Program-made: the position numbers and the translations under genes
Assembly: GCA_003820635.1 (NCBI GenBank)
Contig: RPOS01000103.1
Location: 1 to 11,443, forward strand
DNA length: 11,443 nucleotides
Reading direction: 5' to 3'
DNA from: Verrucomicrobiaceae bacterium
Lineage (GTDB): Bacteria; Verrucomicrobiota; Verrucomicrobiae; Verrucomicrobiales; Akkermansiaceae
Notes under the pieces: generated by a model
Told to the model about the DNA's origin: nothing
The model's database searches: none
What the model saw: only the letters and a program-made list of their open reading frames with translations
Shown here: positions 1 through 8,176 of the stretch, piece by piece
How positions within the stretch are numbered: position 1 is the first letter of the stretch
How the letters are laid out: each line of letters starts with the position of its first letter

Positions 1-468
1 AAACCGCCGGCCCCCGCGGTTTCCCCTTCCGGATCATGGGTCCGTGAGATTTCCGAAAGCGAGTTCGACTCGTTCCGCTCGCAGCCCGGCAAGCTGGCCA
101 TCGTGGACTTCCACGCGCACTGGTGCGGCCCCTGCCGGAAACTTGGCCCCATCCTCGACCAAATCGCCGCCGAACACCACGGCACCGTCCTCATCGGCAA
201 GGTGAACGTGGATCAGAACCGCCAACTCGCCGCCAGGGAGGGCGTCCGCGGCATCCCGGATGTCCGGATTTTCCGCGATGGCCGGGAGGTGGACCGCTTC
301 GTCGGCCTGCCAACCGAGGGCGAGGTCCGGCAGCGGATCGACATGCATGCCAAGGGTCTTGTACCGCCCGCCCAGACCACCAACGCAGACGGTGAACCCG
401 CTACGCCGCAGCCAGTCATCAGCCCGGCGTCCAAGGACTGGCTGCCGCCGGGCATGCAACGGCGCTGA
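1..468 (+). CDS. Thioredoxin-fold protein, 5' end cut by window edge
   Basis: The reading frame is open from base 1 to a TGA at 466-468 (155 residues visible), so the gene starts outside the window. The visible part carries a thioredoxin fold: strand LAIVDFHAHW, then the redox motif WCGPC (Cys at visible residues 42 and 45), a helix, the strand VLIGKVNVDQ, and the cis-proline loop GIPDVRIF (Pro86) followed by RDGREVDRFVG. This matches thioredoxins in order and spacing, so thiol-disulfide exchange is the likely activity. The N-terminal visible stretch (PPAPAVSPSGS) is a proline/alanine/serine linker, which suggests a preceding signal peptide, membrane anchor or domain. After the fold there is a proline-rich tail of about 40 residues (to WLPPGMQRR) that plain thioredoxins lack. 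An internal GTG at 103 is not the start, because it lies inside the fold. The thioredoxin fold is certain; the specific role (periplasmic reductase, cytochrome maturation or general thioredoxin) cannot be decided. Confidence 0.9.
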   Translation, partial: KPPAPAVSPSGSWVREISESEFDSFRSQPGKLAIVDFHAHWCGPCRKLGPILDQIAAEHHGTVLIGKVNVDQNRQLAAREGVRGIPDVRIFRDGREVDRFVGLPTEGEVRQRIDMHAKGLVPPAQTTNADGEPATPQPVISPASKDWLPPGMQRR

Positions 469-490
469 GGGGCCGCATTTGCCGTCTGGC

Positions 491-526
491 GGATGGAAAC
501 ACGTGGATCTCCGGAGATTTTCATCC
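491..526 (+). promoter_or_regulatory. Possible hairpin in the carB upstream region
   Basis: GGATGGAAA (491-499) can pair with TTTTCATCC (518-526), giving nine base pairs with one G-U wobble. The 18-nt loop contains the palindrome TCTCCGGAGA. It lies between the thioredoxin-like gene and carB, about 80 bases ahead of the carB start. The pairing is seen directly; any role as a weak terminator or leader structure is conjecture. It has no U-run after the stem, so it is not a canonical intrinsic terminator. Confidence 0.25.
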
Positions 527-606
527 AGCCCTTTACAAGCGGGAAATTCCCTGCCAAACCCCGTCCAATTTAGCCGCCACGGCGCGCCGAAAACCAGCCT
601 CCCACC

Positions 607-3600
607 ATGCCCAAAGACACCTCGATCCACAAAATTCTCGTCATCGGCTCCGGCCCCATCGTCATCGGCCAAGGCTGTGAATTCGACTACTCCGGCGTCC
701 AAGCCTGCAAGGCGCTCAAGGAAGAAGGATACGAGGTGATCCTGGTCAACTCCAACCCGGCCACCATCATGACCGATCCGGAGTTCGCCCACCGCACCTA
801 CATCGAGCCGATCACTCCGGAGGTGGTGGAGAAAATCATCATCCGCGAAAAGCCCGACGCACTGCTCCCCACCCTCGGCGGCCAGACGGCCCTCAACACC
901 TCGATGGCGCTGCACAAGTCCGGCGTGCTGGACAAACACGGCGTGCGCATGATCGGCGCGAAACCCGAGGCCATCGAAAAAGGCGAGGACCGCCAGCTCT
1001 TCAAGGACGCGATGCTCAAGATCGGCCTCGACCTGCCGCTCTCCGGCACCGCCCACACGATGGAAGAGGCGAAAAAAGTCGCCGAACAAATCGGCAGGTT
1101 TCCGCTCATCATCCGTCCCGCCTTCACCCTCGGCGGCCAAGGTGGCGGCATCGCCTACAACCGCGACGAATTCGAGGAAATCATCACCCGCGGGCTGGAC
1201 CTCTCGCCGGTTTCGGAAGTGCTCATCGAAGAATCCCTGCTCGGATGGAAGGAATTCGAAATGGAGGTCATGCGCGACTGTGCCGACAACTGCGTGGTGA
1301 TTTGCTCCATCGAAAACCTCGATCCCATGGGCGTCCACACCGGTGACTCGATCACCGTCGCGCCGATCCAGACTCTAACAGACCGCGAATACCAGATCAT
1401 GCGCGACGCCTCCTTCGCCTGCATCCGCGAGATCGGCGTGGAAACCGGTGGCTCGAACATCCAGTTCGCCACCGATCCCAAGACCGGCCGCATGATCGTC
1501 ATCGAGATGAACCCGCGCGTCTCCCGCTCGTCCGCGCTCGCCTCGAAGGCCACCGGTTTCCCTATCGCCAAGATCGCCGCGAAACTCGCCGTCGGCTACA
1601 CGCTCGATGAACTGCCGAACGACATCACCCGCGAGACGCCCGCCTCGTTCGAGCCGACCATCGACTACGTGGTCACCAAGATCCCGCGCTTCACCTTCGA
1701 GAAGTTCCCGACCGCGAATCCGGTTCTAACAACTTCGATGAAATCCGTCGGCGAGGCCATGTCCATCGGCCGCACCTTCAAGGAGAGCATGCAGAAATGC
1801 CTGCGCTCGCTCGAAACCGGCCGCTGGGGTTTCGGCTTCGACAGCAAGGAACCGAAAAATCCAACCAAGGAAGAGATCACCCGCAAGCTCCAGATCCCGA
1901 ATGCCGAGCGCATCTTCTGGCTGCAAACCGCCTTCATCAACGGCTGGACCATCGAGGAAGTCCACGCCGCCACCCAGATCGATCCCTGGTTCCTCGGCCA
2001 CCTCAAACAAATCGCCGATGAGGGCATGGAACTCGCCACGCTCGATCTCAAACGCGCCAAAAAACTCGGTTTCTCGGACCGCCAGATCGCCAAGTCCAAG
2101 GGCACACACGAAGACACGGTCCGTGCCGAGCGCAAGGCCAAGGGCATCATCCCCACCTACCGCCTCGTCGATACCTGCGCGGCCGAATTCGAAGCCTACA
2201 CACCGTATTTCTACTCCACCTACGGCGACGAAAACGAAGCCCGCGAGACCGATAAGAAAAAGATCATCATCCTCGGCGGCGGCCCTAACCGGATCGGCCA
2301 GGGCATTGAGTTCGATTACTGCTGCGTACACGCCGCCTTCGCCGTGAAGGAACTCGGCTACGAGGCGATCATGGTGAACTCGAACCCGGAAACCGTCTCC
2401 ACCGACTACGACACGTCCGACAAGCTCTTCTTCGAGCCTCTCACGCTCGAAGACGTTCTCAACATCTGCGATCAGGAAAAACCGCACGGCGTGATCGTCC
2501 AGTTCGGCGGCCAAACCCCGCTCAACCTCGCCGCCGATCTCGAACGCCACGGCGTCCCCATCATCGGCACTTCTCCCAAGTCGATCGAGCTCGCCGAAGA
2601 CCGCAAGTTCTTCTCCGCGTTGTTAGATAAACTCGGCCTCAAGCAGGCCGACGCCGGCACCGCCACCAACGAGGCCGAAGCCCTCGCCATCGCCAACCGC
2701 ATCGGCTACCCCGTGCTCGTCCGCCCGTCCTTCGTGCTCGGCGGCCGCGCGATGATGATTGTTTACTGCGATACCGAACTCTCCCGCTACATGAACGAGG
2801 CCGTCACCGCCTCGCCCGAGCGCCCGGTGCTGGTGGACCGCTTCCTCGACAACGCCACCGAGGTGGACGTCGATTGCATCAGCGACGGCGAAACCTCCGT
2901 CGTCGGCGCCATCATGGAGCACATCGAACAAGCCGGTATCCACTCCGGTGACTCCGCCTGCGTCATCCCCGCGTTCTCTCTATCAGAAAGCATCAAGGCG
3001 GAAATCGTGAGAGCCGCCAAAGACCTCGCCCGCGAGCTCAAGGTGAAAGGTCTGATGAACATCCAGTTCGCCGTGAAGGACGAGGCGCTCTATGTCATCG
3101 AGGTGAACCCGCGCGCCTCGCGCACCGTGCCGTTTGTGAGCAAAGCCACCGGCGTTTCCCTCGCCAAGCTCGCCGCCAAGGTGATGCTCGGCCACAAGCT
3201 AGTGGATCTCGGCTACACCGAAACCATCATCCCGCCGCATTTCTCGGTGAAAGAAGCCGTCTTCCCATGGAACCGCTTCCCCGGCATCGACATCGTACTG
3301 GGGCCCGAAATGAAATCCACCGGCGAGGTCATGGGCATCGATCCCGACTGGGGCATGGCCTACGCCAAGAGCCAGATCAGCGCCTTCAACCCGCTGCCGA
3401 CGGAAGGCAACGTCTTCCTTTCCGTTTCTGATAGAGACAAGGACCGCGCCGTGGCCGTCGCCCGCGATCTGGTGGATCTTGGATTCAAGATCTACTCCAC
3501 CGGCGGCACCCACGCCCGCCTCACGGCCGAAGGCATCCCGAGCACCCGCCTCTTCAAGCTCGCCGAGCAGGCCCGCCCGAACGTCATCGACATGATGAAA

Positions 3601-3801
3601 AACCGGGACATTCACTTCGTCATCAACACCCCGAGCGGCCACGAGGCCCGCGCCGACGAAGTCCAGATCCGCTCCACCGCCATCGCCCAGAAAATTTCCC
3701 ACGCCACCAACCTCTCCGCCGCCGAGGCCAGCGTGAAGGCAATGCGCTCGCTCAAGGGAAACAACCTCACGGTCAAGAGCATCCAAGAATATCACGCGTG
3801 A
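607..3801 (+). CDS. carB: Carbamoyl-phosphate synthase large subunit
   Basis: CarB makes carbamoyl phosphate from bicarbonate, ammonia (channelled from glutamine by CarA) and two ATP, feeding pyrimidine and arginine synthesis in the cytoplasm. The 1064-residue length is close to the usual ~1070. The internal duplication is plain: [20 protein letters not shown] near residue 15 and [20 protein letters not shown] near residue 557 each open an ATP-grasp half. The ATP-binding segments are [12 protein letters not shown] (Arg170) in the carboxyphosphate half and [12 protein letters not shown] (Arg706) in the carbamoyl-phosphate half, with metal-ligand motifs [12 protein letters not shown] and [12 protein letters not shown]. 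From about residue 934 a methylglyoxal-synthase-like allosteric domain follows ([16 protein letters not shown]). From memory of the E. coli enzyme, the Thr-x-x-Thr and Lys contacts to UMP appear kept, so feedback by UMP is plausible. The start is the first ATG before the conserved KILVIGSGP strand. No Shine-Dalgarno sequence is visible in CCAGCCTCCCACC before it. carA is not adjacent. Confidence 0.98.
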   Translation: MPKDTSIHKILVIGSGPIVIGQGCEFDYSGVQACKALKEEGYEVILVNSNPATIMTDPEFAHRTYIEPITPEVVEKIIIREKPDALLPTLGGQTALNTSMALHKSGVLDKHGVRMIGAKPEAIEKGEDRQLFKDAMLKIGLDLPLSGTAHTMEEAKKVAEQIGRFPLIIRPAFTLGGQGGGIAYNRDEFEEIITRGLDLSPVSEVLIEESLLGWKEFEMEVMRDCADNCVVICSIENLDPMGVHTGDSITVAPIQTLTDREYQIMRDASFACIREIGVETGGSNIQFATDPKTGRMIVIEMNPRVSRSSALASKATGFPIAKIAAKLAVGYTLDELPNDITRETPASFEPTIDYVVTKIPRFTFEKFPTANPVLTTSMKSVGEAMSIGRTFKESMQKCLRSLETGRWGFGFDSKEPKNPTKEEITRKLQIPNAERIFWLQTAFINGWTIEEVHAATQIDPWFLGHLKQIADEGMELATLDLKRAKKLGFSDRQIAKSKGTHEDTVRAERKAKGIIPTYRLVDTCAAEFEAYTPYFYSTYGDENEARETDKKKIIILGGGPNRIGQGIEFDYCCVHAAFAVKELGYEAIMVNSNPETVSTDYDTSDKLFFEPLTLEDVLNICDQEKPHGVIVQFGGQTPLNLAADLERHGVPIIGTSPKSIELAEDRKFFSALLDKLGLKQADAGTATNEAEALAIANRIGYPVLVRPSFVLGGRAMMIVYCDTELSRYMNEAVTASPERPVLVDRFLDNATEVDVDCISDGETSVVGAIMEHIEQAGIHSGDSACVIPAFSLSESIKAEIVRAAKDLARELKVKGLMNIQFAVKDEALYVIEVNPRASRTVPFVSKATGVSLAKLAAKVMLGHKLVDLGYTETIIPPHFSVKEAVFPWNRFPGIDIVLGPEMKSTGEVMGIDPDWGMAYAKSQISAFNPLPTEGNVFLSVSDRDKDRAVAVARDLVDLGFKIYSTGGTHARLTAEGIPSTRLFKLAEQARPNVIDMMKNRDIHFVINTPSGHEARADEVQIRSTAIAQKISHATNLSAAEASVKAMRSLKGNNLTVKSIQEYHA

Positions 3802-3854
3802 TGCGGATTCACCATGTTGGCAGTGGCAGTTTGTGATTTCTTTCCATCCCGGCC

Positions 3855-3941
3855 ATGATCGACGAATTCCTGTCACGCATTTTCATCAGCCAGCAGCCGT
3901 TGATCGATTTGCTCGAAACCATGAAGCTCCCGCCGCCATGA
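3855..3941 (+). CDS. Possible 28-residue small ORF between carB and pckG
   Basis: ATG at 3855 opens a 28-codon frame ending in TGA at 3939-3941, with start MIDEFLSRIF and end LETMKLPPP. The third codon positions are GC-rich, as in the neighbouring genes, and the middle could form an amphipathic helix. No ribosome-binding site is seen, but neither is one at the other genes here. I do not recognise it. It could equally be chance in the 240-base gap, a leader peptide, or the tail of a decayed gene. Confidence 0.2.
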   Translation: MIDEFLSRIFISQQPLIDLLETMKLPPP

Positions 3942-4041
3942 CCGGTGAGTGAGCCAATGCCTGCGCATTTTCCGCCAAATCCCGGGCGATTTCCCTCTTC
4001 CCATTGCCAAGTTGCAAACTGCCCGCTCAATTTCGCACGCT

Positions 4042-5880
4042 ATGAGCAATCCGAACACATCCCACGCTGCTCTGGAGAAATGGGTGGCAGACATGACCGC
4101 TCTTTGCACACCCGACTCCGTCGAATGGTGCGACGGCTCACAGGCCGAATGGGACCGCCTCACTTCCATGATGGTTGAAAAAGGCACCTTCACCCGCCTC
4201 AACCCGGAAAAACGCCCGAACTCGTTCCTCGCCCGCTCAACACCCTCGGACGTCGCCCGCGTGGAGGACCGCACCTTCATCTGCTCGAAGCGCCGTGACC
4301 AGGCCGGCCCCACCAACCACTGGGCGGATCCCGTCGAAATGCGCGCCACCTTGAATGAAAAATTCAAGGGCTGCATGAAGGGCCGCACGATGTATGTCAT
4401 CCCCTTCTGCATGGGTCCGCTCGACTCGCCACTCGCCAAGATCGGCATCGAACTGACCGACAGCGCCTACGTGGTCTGCAACATGCGCATCATGACCCAC
4501 ATGGGCACGCATGTCCTGAAGCGCCTGGAAGACGAGGCCGCCGGCAAGATCGAGAAAAAGCGCGATGGTTTCGGCAATTTCATTCCCTGTCTCCACTCGG
4601 TGGGAGCCCCTCTCGAGCCCGGCCAAAAGGATGTTTCCTGGCCGTGCAACGAGGACAAATACATCGTCCATTTCCCGGAAACCCGGGAGATCATGTCTTA
4701 CGGCTCCGGATACGGTGGCAACGCACTGCTCGGCAAGAAGTGCCTCGCCCTGCGCATCGCCTCCAACATCGCCCGCGATCACAAGTGGATGGCCGAGCAC
4801 ATGCTGCTCGTCGGCGTGGAAAACCCGCAAGGCGAGAAAACCTACCTCGCCTGCGCCTTCCCGTCCGCCTGTGGCAAGACCAACCTGGCCATGCTCATCC
4901 CGCCCAAATCCTATCAGGAAGCCGGCTGGAAAACCACCATCGTCGGCGATGACATCGCGTGGATCTGGCCGCACGAGGATGGCAAGCTGCACGCCATCAA
5001 CCCGGAAACCGGCTACTTTGGCGTGGCTCCCGGCACCGCCTACAACACCAACCCGCGGGCCATGGAATCCATCAAGGCAAACTGCATCTTCACCAACGTC
5101 GGCCTCACCGACGACGGCGACGTGTGGTGGGAAGGCATCGACGGCGAACCACCGGCCCACGCCATCGACTGGACCGGCCAGGACTGGACGCCCGACTGCG
5201 GCCGCGTCTGCGCCCATGCCAACGCCCGCTTCACCGCGCCCGCCGCGCAGTGTCCCTCCATCGACCCGAAATGGCAGGATCCGGACGGAGTGCCGATCGA
5301 TGGCATCGTTTTCGGCGGCCGCCGCGCGACGACCATGCCGCTGGTGTTCCAAGCCTTCAACTGGAGCCACGGCGTCTATCTGGGCGCCACCATGGGCTCG
5401 GAAATGACCGCCGCCGCCTTCGGACAGCTGGGCAAGGTCCGCCGCGATCCGATGGCCATGCTGCCGTTCTGCGGATACAACATGGGTGAGTATTTCGCCC
5501 ACTGGTTGGAAATGCGCCGCTACCTCACCCACCTGCCGCGTTTCTTCCACGTCAACTGGTTCCGCAAGGACGAGGGAGGCAAGTGGCTGTGGCCCGGTTT
5601 CGGTGAAAACATGCGCGTGCTGGAGTGGATCATCAAACGCTGCCACGGCACCGCCGCCGGCCATGAAACCCAGATCGGCTGGACCCCCACCTTCGAGGAC
5701 TTCAACATCGACGACCTCAACGGCTTCGAAAAGGAGGACTTCGAGAAGGTGATGGCCTTCAACCGCAACGAGTGGAAGGCCGAGCTGGTCAGCCAGGGCG
5801 AGTTCTTCATCGATCTCTACGACCACATGCCAAAGGAACTCATCTTCCAGCGCGAGCTGCTCGCGGCCCGCCTGGTCTAA
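4042..5880 (+). CDS. pckG: Phosphoenolpyruvate carboxykinase (GTP)
   Basis: This enzyme converts oxaloacetate plus GTP to phosphoenolpyruvate, CO2 and GDP, the entry step of gluconeogenesis (or the anaplerotic reverse), in the cytoplasm. The product is 612 residues, the usual length of the GTP family. The R-loop motif is [12 protein letters not shown] (71-82). The substrate loop is [11 protein letters not shown] (224-234). The P-loop FPSACGKTN (273-281) includes the reactive Cys277 peculiar to GTP-PEPCKs. The metal-binding segment is [10 protein letters not shown] (301-310). The guanine pocket region is NWFRKD followed by LWPGFGEN, and the lid-side segment is [12 protein letters not shown]. 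The frame is open upstream to a GTG at 3949, but the ATG at 4042 ([14 protein letters not shown]) matches the family N-terminus, so I chose it. No Shine-Dalgarno sequence precedes it. TTGCAA at 4012-4017 could be a -35 element, but no good -10 follows. A strong terminator lies 22 bases after the stop. Confidence 0.98.
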   Translation: MSNPNTSHAALEKWVADMTALCTPDSVEWCDGSQAEWDRLTSMMVEKGTFTRLNPEKRPNSFLARSTPSDVARVEDRTFICSKRRDQAGPTNHWADPVEMRATLNEKFKGCMKGRTMYVIPFCMGPLDSPLAKIGIELTDSAYVVCNMRIMTHMGTHVLKRLEDEAAGKIEKKRDGFGNFIPCLHSVGAPLEPGQKDVSWPCNEDKYIVHFPETREIMSYGSGYGGNALLGKKCLALRIASNIARDHKWMAEHMLLVGVENPQGEKTYLACAFPSACGKTNLAMLIPPKSYQEAGWKTTIVGDDIAWIWPHEDGKLHAINPETGYFGVAPGTAYNTNPRAMESIKANCIFTNVGLTDDGDVWWEGIDGEPPAHAIDWTGQDWTPDCGRVCAHANARFTAPAAQCPSIDPKWQDPDGVPIDGIVFGGRRATTMPLVFQAFNWSHGVYLGATMGSEMTAAAFGQLGKVRRDPMAMLPFCGYNMGEYFAHWLEMRRYLTHLPRFFHVNWFRKDEGGKWLWPGFGENMRVLEWIIKRCHGTAAGHETQIGWTPTFEDFNIDDLNGFEKEDFEKVMAFNRNEWKAELVSQGEFFIDLYDHMPKELIFQRELLAARLV

Positions 5881-5902
5881 CCGGAGCAACGAATCCAAAA
5901 CA

Positions 5903-5939
5903 CCGCCCGCATGGCTCCGCCGTGCGGGCGGTTCTTTTT
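5903..5939 (+). terminator. Intrinsic terminator of pckG
   Basis: CCGCCCGCATGG (5903-5914) pairs with CCGTGCGGGCGG (5920-5931) over twelve base pairs, with one G-U wobble and a five-base loop CTCCG. TTCTTTTT follows at 5932-5939. Stem strength, loop size and U-run all fit a Rho-independent terminator placed 22 bases after the pckG stop codon. Confidence 0.93.
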
Positions 5940-6024
5940 CCGCCGGCCACATTTGGGGTTGCTTTCGCCGCCGATCAAAGGCAAGGAACGCGAGCGGGAA
6001 TAGTAAACATTTCCGAAGCATTTG

Positions 6025-6222
6025 ATGAAACTCGGGCAATTTGTCACCACTTCGTCGCTCGTCCTGACAGGATGGCTGGGATTCACCTTCGTCAACGAAG
6101 TGCCCGCCCAGCGCTATCCGAAGCTCGACAGATACACGCATGCGCCACCGCAGGCTCCGGCACCCGGGCTCCCGGAAGACGGCCTCCAGCCGGAACTTTT
6201 CCAAGTTTCCCTCTCGCATTGA
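6025..6222 (+). CDS. Small putative exported or membrane-anchored protein
   Basis: This is a 65-residue frame starting at ATG 6025 (a TTG lies one codon upstream) and ending in TGA at 6220-6222. The N-terminus MKLGQF is followed by a hydrophobic stretch of about 18 residues (VTTSSLVLTGWLGFTFV) and then NEVPAQ, which resembles a signal peptide with possible cleavage after VPA, or a single membrane anchor. The remainder is short, proline-rich (APPQAPAPGLPEDG) and probably disordered. Third-position GC is high, like its neighbours, which supports real coding. It begins after the pckG terminator and ends 27 bases before the CDGSH gene, so the two may be co-transcribed. I recognise no family and assign no function. 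No Shine-Dalgarno sequence is present. Confidence 0.5.
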   Translation: MKLGQFVTTSSLVLTGWLGFTFVNEVPAQRYPKLDRYTHAPPQAPAPGLPEDGLQPELFQVSLSH

Positions 6223-6249
6223 GCCGGGGCCGCGTGCAGGCTGGTTTCC

Positions 6250-6501
6250 ATGTCTGAGAAACCGATCATCTGCGATACCAAGCCACTGGCACTCGAAGTG
6301 GAAGCCGGCGTGCATTGGTGGTGCTCCTGCGGCCGTTCCGCGCACCAGCCGTTCTGCGACGGCTCGCACAAAGGCACCGGCCTGCAGCCTGTGAAACTCG
6401 AAGTGCCTGAGAAAAAAACCATCTGGTGGTGCCAGTGTAAACACACGGCAAACCCGCCGCTCTGCGACGGCTCGCACAAGACGCTGCCGAAACCCGAGTG
6501 A
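6250..6501 (+). CDS. Tandem CDGSH iron-sulfur domain protein
   Basis: This 83-residue protein is made almost entirely of two CDGSH motifs. The first is CSCGRSAHQPFCDGSH (Cys25, Cys27, Cys36, His40) and the second is CQCKHTANPPLCDGSH (Cys61, Cys63, Cys72, His76). Both fit the family pattern C-x-C-x2-(S/T)-x3-P-x-C-D-G-(S/A/T)-H completely, so each should bind one [2Fe-2S] cluster through three Cys and one His. Known relatives include mitochondrial CISD3 (Miner2), which is also a monomer with two motifs, and many small bacterial proteins. The role is electron or cluster transfer, or redox sensing, and the physiological partner is unknown. No signal peptide or membrane segment is visible, so it should be cytoplasmic. 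The segment between the motifs (LQPVKLEVPEKKTIWW) mirrors the one before the first motif (LALEVEAGVHWW), indicating an internal duplication. The start is the ATG at 6250. Confidence 0.95.
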   Translation: MSEKPIICDTKPLALEVEAGVHWWCSCGRSAHQPFCDGSHKGTGLQPVKLEVPEKKTIWWCQCKHTANPPLCDGSHKTLPKPE

Positions 6502-6547
6502 GACTTCCGCCTTTCGCCCCGCAGCCGTGGTTTCCAGTTCGCCCGCT

Positions 6548-6576
6548 TTGACAAGCCGGGGCCCAAGCGCTACGCA
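6548..6576 (+). promoter_or_regulatory. Candidate asnS promoter with almost no leader
   Basis: A perfect TTGACA (6548-6553) is followed after 17 bases by TACGCA (6571-6576), and the asnS ATG begins at 6582. The -35 match and spacing are ideal for a housekeeping sigma factor. The -10 keeps only the leading TA of TATAAT, and it is preceded by GC, giving GCTACGCA. If transcription starts the usual six to eight bases past the -10, the mRNA would begin at or next to the start codon, making it leaderless. That agrees with the lack of a Shine-Dalgarno sequence. Confidence 0.45.
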
Positions 6577-6581
6577 CGGCG

Positions 6582-7943
<1,362 letters not shown>

Positions 7944-7949
7944 TCTGGT

Positions 7950-8042
7950 GGGAATCGAGTGAATCGACAGTCAGTGGCTTGCACCATTACGGAGACTGAC
8001 ATATCTCGATTCCCGGGCGTCCAGCAGGCCAAAGAGCCCGGG
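7950..8042 (+). repeat. Nested inverted repeats downstream of asnS
   Basis: A perfect ten-base inverted repeat, GGGAATCGAG (7950-7959) and CTCGATTCCC (8005-8014), encloses a second pair, GTCAGT (7970-7975) and ACTGAC (7995-8000), leaving a 19-base terminal loop. A third pair, CCCGGGC (8012-8018) and GCCCGGG (8036-8042), follows directly. GAATCGA also occurs twice in direct orientation at 7952 and 7961. The structure begins seven bases after the asnS stop. No U-run follows, so it is not a standard terminator. It may be an intergenic repeat element, an RNA structure, or mRNA 3'-end protection. Positions 7944-8176 otherwise hold no gene I can support. Confidence 0.5.
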
Positions 8043-8176
8043 TTTCGTGAAGTAGCGGTTGGACCAGCACTGGCGATCGACTCCACCATTGCGGTTTCAT
8101 GCGGATTCATCCGCCAATTTCCCGCAGTTGGATGTCTTTGGCGGAAAACTCGGGAGTCACGGTGTGGATAGCCGGA

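Noticed and set aside
34..1338. Long minus-strand open frame opposite the thioredoxin-like gene and carB
   Set aside because: It is antisense to clearly conserved coding sequence. Its composition (rich in Gly, Ala, Asp, His, Val) is what the reverse complement of GC-rich codons gives, and no family is recognisable.
3949..4041. GTG-initiated N-terminal extension of pckG
   Set aside because: The extra 31 residues do not fit the GTP-PEPCK N-terminus. The ATG at 4042 gives the usual length and start.
4237..6477. A 746-codon minus-strand open frame opposite pckG and the CDGSH gene
   Set aside because: It runs through the pckG terminator and across the complements of several real genes, with shadow-type composition. 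Length alone is not evidence at this GC content.
8101..8114. Short palindrome GCGGATTCATCCGC
   Set aside because: Six-base arms with a two-base loop and no partner signal. Expected by chance at this base composition.
7959..8171. Plus-strand 70-codon frame after asnS
   Set aside because: It has a GTG start only, no recognisable protein features, and overlaps the inverted-repeat structure. It is treated as non-coding.
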